From: Ampullaceana balthica
Lineage: Eukaryota; Mollusca; Gastropoda; Lymnaeidae
DNA length: 64,000 nt
Direction of reading: 5' to 3'
NCBI GenBank assembly: GCA_944989445.1
Contig: CALYLW010000057.1
Location: 496,001-560,000, forward strand
The translations under genes and the position numbers were made by a program. Below are positions 22,115 to 34,400 of the stretch, one piece after another. Within the stretch, counting starts at the first letter, position 1; each line of letters starts with the position of its first letter. Under the pieces are notes generated by a model. That model searched no databases. It had not been told where the DNA came from and was given only the letters and a program-made list of their open reading frames with translations.

Positions 22115-22415
22115 TTTCTTCTCGTCCTCTCTCCATTCTATCATAAGCCAGTGAAATGGCCACATTTTTTACAAACTAATTAAAGATGGCTTAATTTGGA
22201 GTTCGCGCAACAAGTGTTAGGAAGGCATTCAGTGTCATTCAGTTTGGTGTAAACCAAGTCATTCTCTGCGCGCTGACAGTGACCTGAAAGAGGTGGAGCT
22301 ACGCTGTATTCTAGTGCGACTTAATTATCAACTGTGTTGTTGTTTTTTCTTTGGCTTTACACAGAGAAAAAAAAATCTACTCGATTAAGAATTCAAAATT
22401 AAGGACACTCAAAAG
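21521..22415 (+). promoter_or_regulatory. 5' flank and probable 5' UTR of the cyclase gene
   Basis: Contains a G-rich stretch (about 21980-22025) and a CT microsatellite (22082-22113). The start codon is preceded by ctcaaaag. No TATA box or transcription start can be assigned. Confidence 0.4.
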
Positions 22416-22418
22416 ATG
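22416..22418 (+). CDS. GUCY1B1: Cyclase exon 1 (start codon only)
   Basis: ATG followed at once by donor gtgagt. Exon 2 opens with TATGGATTTGTAAAC, giving MYGFVN as in other beta-1 subunits. The coding part of exon 1 is only three bases. Confidence 0.88.
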
Positions 22419-25400
22419 GTGAGTATTTATCTTTAAATCTCAAATGTCCTATTTTAAACTTACATAATGTTCCTAAATTTAAAATGAATCGAAACTATTT
22501 CGTAAAGTTAAGTTCCTGTTACCGTAGTATTCCAAATAAACGTAGCCATAACAAGCTTCATACCGGCGTACCGAAATTGGTGTAATGACGTATGACCTTG
22601 TAGGTTATTGATATTGAGTTCACGTCACCTTACGTTTGACACCGGTACAAAAGGATCCCATACCGGGACATGTGATAGGGGTAGGTGGCTCGTATGTTAT
22701 ACTGTTGGGGTGGGGGGGGGTGGAGGCCGAGGTCAGCATTTATAGGTGTTGTCATTGTGTTAAACCAGAGTGGTCATAATGACTCGCCTCGGAATCTCTC
22801 CGGGAAAAAAATGAAAGTGTAATTGTTTGTTTTTGCGTTGATAGGTGTATGTTGAAGCCTGGCCTGAAGTTTATGTTACTGAAATCAGCTCAGTAGAAGT
22901 TGGGTAGGCTGTAAAAGGGGGGGGGGTTGACGAGATGTTGTGTAAAGTAAGCCAGTCCTGGAAAAGTTAACAAGAATTGTAAAGAAAATATGAATAATTA
23001 ATACATTTGCTTTGAAATATCCATATCAGAGACACATACAAAAAAATAAGTTTAAAAATTATGTAAAATTTTGTAGGATGCGTAATGGAAAGAAAAAATC
23101 GTTCAGATATGCTGACGAGCAACAGATCTAGCTACAGATTTTGAATTAAACGAAGAGGACATTTAAATAATATTGTCATTAATGTTTGAAGTTTAGCATA
23201 TGCGTTTTTCAAGATATATCAATATAATGACAATATAATAGCCCAAGTCTCTGGAACGAAGGATCCGTAATACTATGACGTCATTTTTTGAGCTTATATT
23301 TTAATACAAAGTGTGCATCGGAGGCGCGCAAAAATGTGTGCAAAATCATTATAAATAAAAGAGGCGCTGTAAAAAAATTATATGACGTCATTGTTTTAGC
23401 TTATATTTTAATTTTTGAAAAGGGAACGATGTAAAAATAGGATTTGAGGATTTATAATTATACAAAACTTATAAAACTTATAAAATTTTTATAATTATAA
23501 AAAAGTATTTATCAAACAAGGATAAGTTAGTTGGGCTTTTGAAAAAAGTGGGCGCCGCAGGCACCACGGCGCCGCAGTGCAACCTAGTATATATACAAGA
23601 AGATAACAAATCTTCTTGAAAAAGAAAGAAGAATTGTTTAGTTTCGGGAGTTAAATTGTAAAATTATCTTTAAGTTATTAACGGAATAAACTTAAACTTT
23701 AAAAAAAACGAATGTTAATCAATTTTGATTTTAAAAAACACACTCCCTATTAAATTTAAAAAGAAAATGTTTGTTTTTTTTCTATATTTTTATTGCGTTA
23801 ATTAAAATAAATGTATATTTAAAAAAAAATAATTCTGTAACGCCATGAATATTCTATCGAAATTAGTGAAGGCAGGTTTCTGATCGGTTTGCTTCCTCCC
23901 CCCCACCCCTCCCCCCCCCATAGAACACAATTCCGTAATCCATTATTTTGCTTTCCTCAAGTACAATCAAACCCCATTTATTCTCACGCCCGGGGATATC
24001 TACGCCTCAAAGCTCTTTATTGGCGGCGATTCTGAATAACTGGAATACTCGTGTTGGACACAACGGGGCTGCTGATAAAATTTGGGAAGTTTTTATTTCA
24101 CAAAGATTCAAAACTTCACTACGGCAAATATTTTTGTTGAAAATTTTAATCCCGGCTCAGGTGTTTATGAAATACTCGCAGTCTCAACCCACATTCTCAC
24201 TAATACAACCCATATACTCTTGAGCTCTGGAACTCTCACGACACGAACTGGCTTTCTCACGACACGAACTGGCTTTCTCACGGCACGAACTGGCTTTCTC
24301 AAGTCACGAACTGGCTTTCTCACGACACGAACTGGCTTTCTCACGACACGAACTGGCTTTCTCAAGTCACGAACTGGCTTTCTCACGATACGAACTGGCT
24401 TTCTCACGACACGAACTGGCTTTCTCAAGTCACGAACAGGCTTTCACAAGTCACGAACTGGCTTTCTCACGACACGAACTGGCTTTCTCACGCCACAAAC
24501 TGGCTTTCTCAAGCAACGAACTGGCTTTCTCACGCCGTGATGAGTTATTCAATACATATTAGCGAGGCAGAGTTTCTGTAATGAAAACAAATCTAAATAA
24601 AACATATCTTTTTATAAGAACTCTCTGGAGTATTGCATTAGTGGATACTTTCAAATACATTGGTTAATCGATATAAAATTAATATTTTGATGGATAGATG
24701 ATAATTATTATCTATATATGTAATTTGAGCAACATAAAAACAGCAGGGTCACCTGGGCATAGTTTGGGAAGCCTTGACTCTGAGGACACGCCGTACCACA
24801 GGAGGTTCCATAATTATACACTATCTGCACCATAATTATCTGACAGGGACAGAATAAATTATCACAAGTGGTAGACAACGCTGAAAATAATCCAGGAGCT
24901 CCGCCCTTTTTTTCTCAGAATCCTGGATATGATTTATATTTATATATGCACATTGAAGACTAGAAATATGACGTCCTAATTATTCATTCCCTCTCAAACA
25001 ATTTTTGATAGTTTGTTTCAAAATTATAATAATAATTTCATATTTAGATTTATGTCCCCTTAACGTTAAACCAAACTAAAGACATCGTGAGGGCGTGAGG
25101 GTGAATGGCAATTTTTTCCTTTAAGCTGCGTGGCCGCGCAATATCCAGTCGTCGCCGCGCAGCAGTTTAGAATTAACAAGCAGTGAATTTTGATAAGGTT
25201 GCCATACAAACCTTTGTTTGTGGTGTTAAATATTTTTAAACACAAAAAAAAATAAAATGGATGCTATGCAACTTAGCACACGAGTTTTTTTTTATATTTT
25301 GCACACGGACCAACGACCCTCAGAGGGAACATTGGTGAAAGGGTAAGGAAGAGCTATTTTATCAACTTACACATTTTATTTTTTCAGTATGGATTTGTAA

Positions 25401-28400
25401 ACTACGCCCTGGAACTTCTTGTGTTGCGGAACTTTGGAGAGGAGGCTTGGAAACAGATCAAGTAATAAATATGTTGTGACTTAATAAACACAATGGCTTG
25501 GGGGGGGGGAAGCGCTGAAAAAGGCAGGTCAACTAGGGAATATGTTGTGATTTAACACGTATGACCGGAGGCAGGTCAATTAATCCCCGACGAACACTGC
25601 GGAGGTCTTATCTTATAATCTACTAATGGATTAACCATGGATTAAGGTGGCGCTGTGACCCTCGGGTGCTAGGGCCGAACGAAAGATACAGCGCTAGCCA
25701 CTGAAGAGCCTTCTCACTGTTCATTAGTTGCGATGATCTAAGATCCACTCAAATGGTCCGTCCCTGTCTAATCCCCCCCCGGGGGAGAAGCAATTAGGAT
25801 TTTTTCCTTATACCTTAAAGACATAATCAGAACCAAAAATAAATGAGAGAGAGAGACCTCACTTTTAACACTCCATCTGAACGTGACTTTATATTGAAGT
25901 ATTGGGATTTAGTTCGAGTATACAATGCAAAAGTTTTACAATAGAAAATAGAAGCAATCTTCCTATTAGCCTGGACTAAATACACAATCAGTCAGAATGG
26001 ACCTCACTGGAATGTGTCACGTATAATGTCACGGTGACCCAGGAGACCCGCGTAAGGCGTTAGCAAGTGTATAATAAACATACACCCAAGAAGGTATTTG
26101 AAGGTGACCTGCAGATTTGCGTCAAATGACAAAAGCCAAAACCGACCTTCGTTGAGTGTTCGATCGCATTGTTAGAAACGGAACAATGGACCGCGCACGG
26201 CACACATTATCTAGGTTAGGACATAAGTGTGTGTGGTGGTAGGGGGTGAATTTGAGTTTGGGGAGGGTGGCTTTCTAAAATAGCCAATAGCTCTCGCTCG
26301 TAGGGGGAAAATGATATGTGTTTAAAACGCTCATTTGAGTGAATAGTTGAATTACCTTGGTGTTAAAAAAAAGGTACACAACAATTAATAATTAAATAGA
26401 TTTAGTTTAAAAAGTAATAACTAATAAATAAAAATATATTTAAATCAATTATGCCAAACAAACAGTCGCCAGTCTGTCAAACAATAAAAGCCCTCAATAG
26501 AAGCCCAAGAGACCGACTAACCTCTTTTACTCACCGTATGTATACCAGCAGGTCAAGGTCAAACACTGTTAAAATAGCATCACTTGTTCGGAGCAAATGT
26601 CCTTAAAACACTGGTATAGAATTGAGTATTACTTAGAAAACTTAATGATTATTCGCTCATGTTTGTCCCTATATTCCGTTCTGCTTGTCCCTATATTCTG
26701 TTCTCTATGTCCCTATATTCTCTTCTGTATGTCACTATATTCTGTTCTGTTTGTCCTTATATTCTGTTATGTTTGTCACTATATTATGTTCTGTTTGTCC
26801 ATATATTCTGTCCTGCTTGTACCTATATTCTGCTCTGCTTGTCCCTACATACTGTTCTGTTTGTCCCTATATTCTGTTCTGCTTGTACCTACATTCTGTT
26901 CTGTTTATCCCTTTATTCTGTTATGTTTGTCCTATATTATGTTCTGTTTGTCCTATATTCTGTCCTGCTTGTACCTATATTCTGCTTTGCTTGTCCCTGC
27001 ATACTGTTCTGTTTGTCCCTATATTCTGTTCTGCTTGTACCTATATTCTGTACTGTTTATCCCTATATTCTGCTCTGCTTGTTCCTACATACTGTTCTGT
27101 TTGTCCCTATATTCTGTTCTGTTTGTCCTTATATTCTGTTCTGTTAGTCCCTATGTTCTGTTCTGTTTGTCCCTATATTCTGTTCTGTTTGTCTCTATGT
27201 TCTGTTCTGCTTGTCCTTATATTCTGTCCTGATAGTCCCTATATTCTGTTCTGTTTGTCCTTATATTATGTTCTGTTTGTCCCTACATTCTGTTCTGTTT
27301 GTCCCTACATTCTGTCCTGCTTGTCCTTATATTCTGTTCTGTTTGTCCCTATATTCTGTTCTGTTTATCCCTATATTCTGTTCTGTTTGTGCCTATATTC
27401 TATTCTGCTTGTACCTATATTCTGTTCTGTTTGTCCCTATATTCTGTGCTGTTTGTCCTTATATTCTGATCTGTTAGTCCCTATGTTCTGTCCTGCTTGT
27501 CCCTATATTATGTTCTGTTTGTCCCTACATTCTGTTCTGTTTGTCCCTATATTCTGTTCTGTTTGTCCCTATATTCTGTTCTACTTGTCCTTATATTCTG
27601 TTCTGTGTGTCCCTATATTCTGTTCTGCTTGTACCTACATTCTGTTCTGTTTGTCCCTATATTCTGTTCTGTTTGTCCCTATATTCAGTTCTGTTAGTCC
27701 CTTTGTTCTGTCCTGCTTGTCCCTATATTCTGTTCTGCTTGTACCTATATTCTGTTCTGTTTGTCCTTACATTCTGTTCTGTTTGTTACTATATTATGTT
27801 CTGTTTGTCCCTATGTTCTGTTCTGTTTGTCCCTTTATTCTATCCTGCTTGTCCCTATATTATGTCCTGCTTGTCTCTATATTCTGTTCTGTGTGTCCCT
27901 ATATTCTGTTCTGTGTGTCCCTATATTCTGTTCAATGTGTCCCTATATTCTGTTCTTTTTGTCCCTATATTCTGTCATGTTTTCCCTATATTCTGTTCTG
28001 TTTATTCCTATATTCTGTTCTGTTTGCCCCTGAGTTCTGTTTCAATCAACAGACAAGAGGCCTACCTGGACATGGAGGGTGACTTCCTAGTACGGCAGGT
28101 TTATGACGACAGCGTGTCCTACGACCTGGTCGGCGCCGCCTGCAAGGTCCTTAGTGAGTGAATTCAACTGTTGAGTGATGGAGTAGTTCACTTATTGAGT
28201 GATGAAGTAGTTCATATGTTGAGTGATGGAGCAGTTCACCAATTGGTGATGGAGTAGTTCACCTGTTGAATGATGGAGTAGTTCACCTGTTGAGTGATGG
28301 AGTAGTTCACCTGTTGAGTGATGAAGTAGTTCACCTGTTGAGTGATGGAGTAGTTCACCTGTTGAGTGATGAAGTAGTTCATATGTTGAGTGATGGAGTA

Positions 28401-31400
28401 GTTCACCTGTTGAATGATGGAGTAGTTCACCTGTTGAGTGATGAAGTAGTTCATATGTTGAGTGATGGAGTAGTTCACCTGTTGAGTGATGAAGTAGTTC
28501 ACATGTTGAGTGATGGATTAGTTCACATGTTGAGTGATGAAGTAGTTCATATGTTGAGTGATGGAGTAGTTCACCTGTTGAGTGATGAAGTAGTTCATAT
28601 GTTGAGTGATGGAGTAGTTCACCTGTTGAGTGATGAAGTAGTTCACATGTTGAGTGATGGATTAGTTCACATGTTGAGTGATGAAGTAGTTCACATGTTG
28701 AGTGATGAAGTAGTTCACCTGTTGAGTGATGAAGTGGTTCATATGTTGAGTGATGGAGCAGTTCACCAATTGGTGATGGAGTAGTTCACCTGTTGAATGA
28801 TGGAGTAGTTCACCTGTTGAGTGATGGAGTAGTTCACCTGTTGAGTGATGAAGTAGTTCACATGTTGAGTGATGGATTAGTTCACATGTTGAGTGATGAA
28901 GTAGTTCATATGTTGAGTGATGGAGTAGTTCACCTGTTGAGTGATGAAGTAGTTCATATGTTGAGTGATGGAGTAGTTCACCTGTTGAGTGATGAAGTAG
29001 TTCACATGTTGAGTGATGGATTAGTTCACATGTTGAGTGATGACGTAGTTCACATGTTGAGTGATGAAGTAGTTCACCTGTTGAGTGATGGAGTAGTTCA
29101 CCTGTTGAGTGATGAAGTAGTTCACCTGTTGAGTGATGAAGTAGTTCATATGTTGAGTGATGGAGTAGTTCACCTGTTGAGTGATGAAGTAGTTCACCTG
29201 TTGAGTGATGGAGTAGTTCACCTGTTGAGTGATGAAGTAGTTCACCTGTTGAGTGATGAAGTAGTTCATATGTTGAGTGATGGAGTAGTTCACCTGTTGA
29301 GTGATGAAGTAGTTCATATGTTGAGTGATGAAGTAGTTCACCTGTTGAGTGATGAAGTAGTTCACCTGTTGAGTGATGAAGTAGTTCACCTGTTGAGTGA
29401 TGGATTTGTTATTTCACGCTGGTGTCAATAACATTAATTGTGTTTATCCAAAGTCTATTTTACATTTCATTAACAAACTATATCGGAATATTGATTTTTT
29501 TTTCAAAATGTCTGGAGACGATTTATTTATGTTGCATACAGTTTCTATACTCGGAGAACAGACTTTTCTTTCATGTCTATATCTGGTTAAAGTTGACCCA
29601 AACATTAACTTATGTGAAGTTAGTTATGGCCACAGTTAAATCAGTTACAGATAATTGCACGAGCTACGAGTATTTGAAAACAAAAATTCTTAATTTCCCT
29701 TGTTCTGTTATTAGATGTCGATGCTGCGACAGTGCTCCAACTTTTTGGTAAGATGTTCTTTGAGTACTGTGTGGAGTCTGGTTACGACAAGATTCTGAAG
29801 GTCAGTCGGTACAAATAAAAGTGCAACCATTTAGGAGACTTTAGTTAGTTTATTTTTTAAATCCTTTACATTAACTCGTGGTGTCTGCTTGATTGTTTGA
29901 ATGCCGAAAAAACTTGGGATCGATTTTTAACCCACTTCTCATAAGCTAGCGAGCTGATATTTTGCAGGCAGACTCGTGCCGATGATAAAAACGATGTATC
30001 GAAATTTCTGATGGATCGAATGTACTGTAAATAAATTATTGATTTTTTTTAGATTATCTCTATTTATCTCTATGTATTATGTTAATTCTTTAGATAAATT
30101 TGTCGCGGTGCGTATTATATTGAACGACCTTTTTAATACTTTCCTGTTGCGCGATTCGGTGCGTATTATATTGACGAGTATATTATAGTGTAAATATATT
30201 CCCAATCGGTGCGCATTATATTCAACATGTTTTACGATACATAAATAAAATTGTGTACTTTTGGATTGGCCTGCGTTTTATAATGAACATTCTTTTAGTT
30301 ATGTCTCGAATATAAGGATTTATAATAAAAAAACTTGTTACTTACGTGTTTTTTTTTAAATTTCAGTTTAATATTAGCTGTAGTAACAGACCAAAGCAGA
30401 AAGAGGAAAAAACTCAACAATTTAGAATCAAATAAAAAAAGTATAAATAGTCAATTATGTAAATTCTTGCAACAAATGTGTTTTCATTTGATGAATACAT
30501 ATTCTTGAGATGTTTTGCATCACTTTATCACCGTTAAATACACCGGCATGCATCACTTTATCGCTTTGTTATACATCACCATTAAATACCACGGCATGTC
30601 TAAAATTTCTCGATTCACGTTAGTCTGTAACTTTTGAATGTTTTGTATGTACATTAAAGGTACTCGGAGCAACAACCACGGACTTTTTACAAAACCTGGA
30701 TGCCCTGCACGATCATTTGTCCACTATCTATCCGGGGATGAGGGCCCCGTCCTTCAGGTGCACGGAGCGGGCGTCAGACGGTGCGACGGTCCTGCACTAC
30801 TATTCCGACAGACCCGGCCTGGAGCACATCGTCATAGGGATCGTCAAGGTTAATGTATATTTTTTTTAAAGTTGCTATGGATGCACGCGACGAAAGAAAT
30901 TTTATTAGCAGCTCTCTAATTGTCAAAATTACTAATGAATGGCTCTTTATGTTACCCACTTTTCTCAACTGGTGGCATAAAAAAATAAATCAAAGTGTTA
31001 AGGGAACAATATTTATTTAGGTTTTGGGAAAAATTCCTCTGTTCTTATGTATGGAGTCACGTCTATTGTTGTTTAGTTGACACATTGTATTACATTTTAT
31101 TGTCTTCAGCTTGCTGTAGGAGATTTTTTAAAATTGGTTTCTGCTGCATAGAGGAATACTTCCTTGACAAGTTGACAAGCATTAAAAAATATAAAGTTTA
31201 CCCCCTCCTTCACCCCCCCCCCACCCAAGCAAACAAAACAACAGAAAAACAACACTTTGATCATTGATAAGATAAATAAAATCAGACACTTACCCTCATT
31301 AACCATGTTAAAGATGCGTTTTCAGTTTATCACTCGGCCACCACCATATTCATCATTTTTTGTATAAGAATTCTATTATAAAACTTTTTAAATTAAAAAA

Positions 31401-34400
31401 ATCCTTGAAGGAAAGTGATTAAATTTTCTTTAAAAAGGTGAAAAATTGTGTCAAAAATGATGTCTTCAATACAGGAAGTAGCCAGAGAGCTTCACAACTC
31501 GCCTGTCAGTGTCGAGATTATCAAGACAAAGGACGACGACTGCGATCATGTCCAGTTTGCCATCATCGAGGAGAGCATACAGCACCAGAAACAGAAAGCA
31601 GACCTGGAAACATTTGAGCACAACTTCTCGTCCGAGCCGAAAATCAGCCCCGCTTCATTTTGCCGAGCGTTTCCCTTTCACTTACTTTTTGACAGAAATC
31701 TGGTCATTCAACAAACGGGCATGTCTATTGGTCGGGTCTTACCCAGGGTAGGTAATCTTAAGGAGTTCAAATAGTAAATTCAGTAAAATTATTCAGAAAT
31801 ACTTTTTTTTTAAATGTAGAAAATAATTTAATATTGAATGGTTAAGGATATAATAAAAAGGTTTATACGACTTCTTATTCTGTTATTTTAGAACTGACTT
31901 CAAAGTCCTCAAGGATCTGTTTATGTCTTCATAAAAATAAAATTATTTTTTAAAAAGTTTTAGCCAATTAGAATTAATACAAATTTAGACTATCTAAATT
32001 TGACGCATTTATGAAATTATATCATACATACTTATATAATAGTATTTAAATCTACATTTAAAAAATATCACACTTATAAAAGATTTTTCAAAAATGTATA
32101 ACCATTAAGTCGCATAGCTAAAGTTTTTGCACCCGGTGTGAGTTCATTCTTTCCCACTCCCTTTCACGAAAAAAACTGTACCATGTGGTATAGTCTTAAA
32201 AAACGTCCTTACTGATAGGGAAAGTAAATGCCAACCGGGACGTGACACCTCTTACTTCGCTTGAATCAATCTGAAATCTTACTATTTACTGTCTTGAAAG
32301 TAGAAAGTGACAGATAAATTAAAAGTCTTCAATTGTTTCGATGCCCAGCTTAATTCAACGCTGATTTACTTCAATCAGATATATGTATCAGAACTAATGT
32401 ATTACCTAACTGTTTGTACCATCAGGTGTATCAGAACTGATGTATTACCCGTTTGTACCATCAGGTGTATCAGAACTACTGTATTACCTAGCTTTTTGTT
32501 CCACCAGATGTATCAGAACTGCTGCATTACCTAGCTGTTTGTTCCACCAGGTGTATCAGAACTGCTGTATTACCTAGCTGTTTGTTCCACCAGGTGTATC
32601 AGAACTGCTGTATTACCTAGCTGTTTGTCCCAGCAGGTGTATCAGAACTGCTGTATTACCTAGCTGTTTGTTCCACCAGGTGTATCAGAACTGCTGTATT
32701 ACCTAGCTGTTTGTCCCCCCAGGTGTATCAGAACTGCTGTATTACCTAGCTGTTTGTCCCACCAGGTGTATCAGAACTGCTGTATTACCTAGCTGTTTGT
32801 TACACAAGGTGTATCAGAACTGCTGTATTACCTAGCTGTTTGTCCCACCAGATGTATCAGAACTGCTGTATGACATAGCTGTTTGTTCTACCAGGTGTAT
32901 CAGAACTGCTGTATGACCTAGCTGTTTGTTCTACCAGGTGTATCAGAACTGCTGTATTACCTAGCTGTTTGTTCCACCAGGTGTATCAGAACTGCTGTAT
33001 TACCTAGCTGTTTGTCCCACCAGGTTATCAGAACTGCTGTATTACCTAGCTGTTTGTTCCACCAGGTGTATCAGAACTGCTGTATCACCGAGCTGTTCGA
33101 CATGATCAGACCTCACATGGAGTTCTCCTTCGACAACATCCTGTCCCACATCAACACGGTCTTCGTGCTCATCACCAGAGAGGGGCTGCTGAACAACGAG
33201 GAGCTCAGTGATGCTCAGTCCACCGTCCTGGCAGAACAAGAACAGATGAGGCTAAAAGGTAGCACTATATAGAGACAGAACTTACATCTTATCTTATCTG
33301 TTTACAGACACTCCTTCTATACAGAAGATTATTGCGTCCTACGCTTATCTATGGTTTGTGTTTAGTCCTGCATTTTTATTAGAGATTTAAATGTTGATAA
33401 AGTGTTGGTTTTCCTGGATTCTTCAGGCAACCCATTCCACGCCCGAATTCCGGACGGGAAAAAGGAAAACTTGTATGTGTTTGTTCTTGCATACGGAATA
33501 AGAAAGGTGTTTTTATCCTTATGTTAAACAGTAGTAGCGGCAATCAGTTATATCACTAGAAATAACCCTAAACAATTGCGGCAGAAATCGTAAAAGTCAC
33601 TAGAAATAAACCACCGAAATGAGCCACCAACACAGTTGACGGCATTGCGTATTTTTCCCACTCAATAATTTGCTTAAAACATACTATGAAGATGCGCACT
33701 TAAAATTGAGCAAATCAGATTCTTTCAGGTCTAACATTATTAAAAATTGTGGGGTCACTAGAATTGTTAGCTTATTTCCGGTAAGATATCACTATAATTG
33801 TGGGGTTCTTTCAGGTCAGACATAACTAAAGTTCTAGGGTTCTTTCAGGTCAGACATCACTACAGTTCTGGGGTTCTTTCAGGTCAGACATCACTACATT
33901 TCTGGGGTTCTTTCAGGTCGGACATCACTACAGTTCTGGGGTTCTTTCAGGTCAGACATCACTACAGTTCTGGGGTTCTTTCAGGTCAGACATCACTACA
34001 GTTCTGGGGTTCTTTCAGGTCAGATATCACTACAGTTCTGGGATTCTTTCAGGTCGGACATCACTACAGTTCTGGGGTTCTTTCTTGTCAGACATCACTA
34101 CAGTTCTGGGGTTCTTTCAGGTCAGACATCACTACAGTTCTGGGGTTCTTTCAGGTCGGACATCACTACAGTTCTGGGGTTCTTTCAGGTCAGACATCAC
34201 TACAGTTCTGGTGTTCTTTCAGGTCAGACATCACTACAGTTCTGGGGTTCTTTCAGGTCAGACATCACTACAGTTCTGGGGTTCTTTTAGGTCGGACATC
34301 ACTACAGTTCTGGGGTTCTTTCAGGTCGGACATCACTACAGTTCTGGCGTTCTTTCAGGGCAGACATCACTACAGTTCTGGCGTTCTTTCAGGGAAGACA

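Larger units (their letters stand above)
22419..25387 (+). other. Intron 1
   Basis: Donor gtgagt, acceptor tttttcag. It contains a Helitron-like 3' end at 23551-23587, a 21-bp minisatellite at 24226-24540 and AT-rich DNA. No other gene is seen. Confidence 0.85.

Noticed and set aside
24082..24540. 152-codon repetitive frame rich in Thr, Arg and Gly
   Set aside because: 21-bp minisatellite in intron 1, with an equally open frame on the other strand.
26597..28161. Long open frames (up to 465 codons) rich in Cys, Leu and Tyr
   Set aside because: They are translations of the 21-bp intronic minisatellite, open in several frames at once.
28236..29431. Open frames of 172 and 212 codons with an 8-residue repeat, and reverse-strand Asn/Gln-rich frames
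   Set aside because: The 24-bp array is open on both strands by periodicity. It lies in intron 3 and has no start context or conserved domain.
32380..33065. CRISPR-like array of repeats
   Set aside because: Units are contiguous without unique spacers and the genome is eukaryotic. The same holds for the other arrays in the window.
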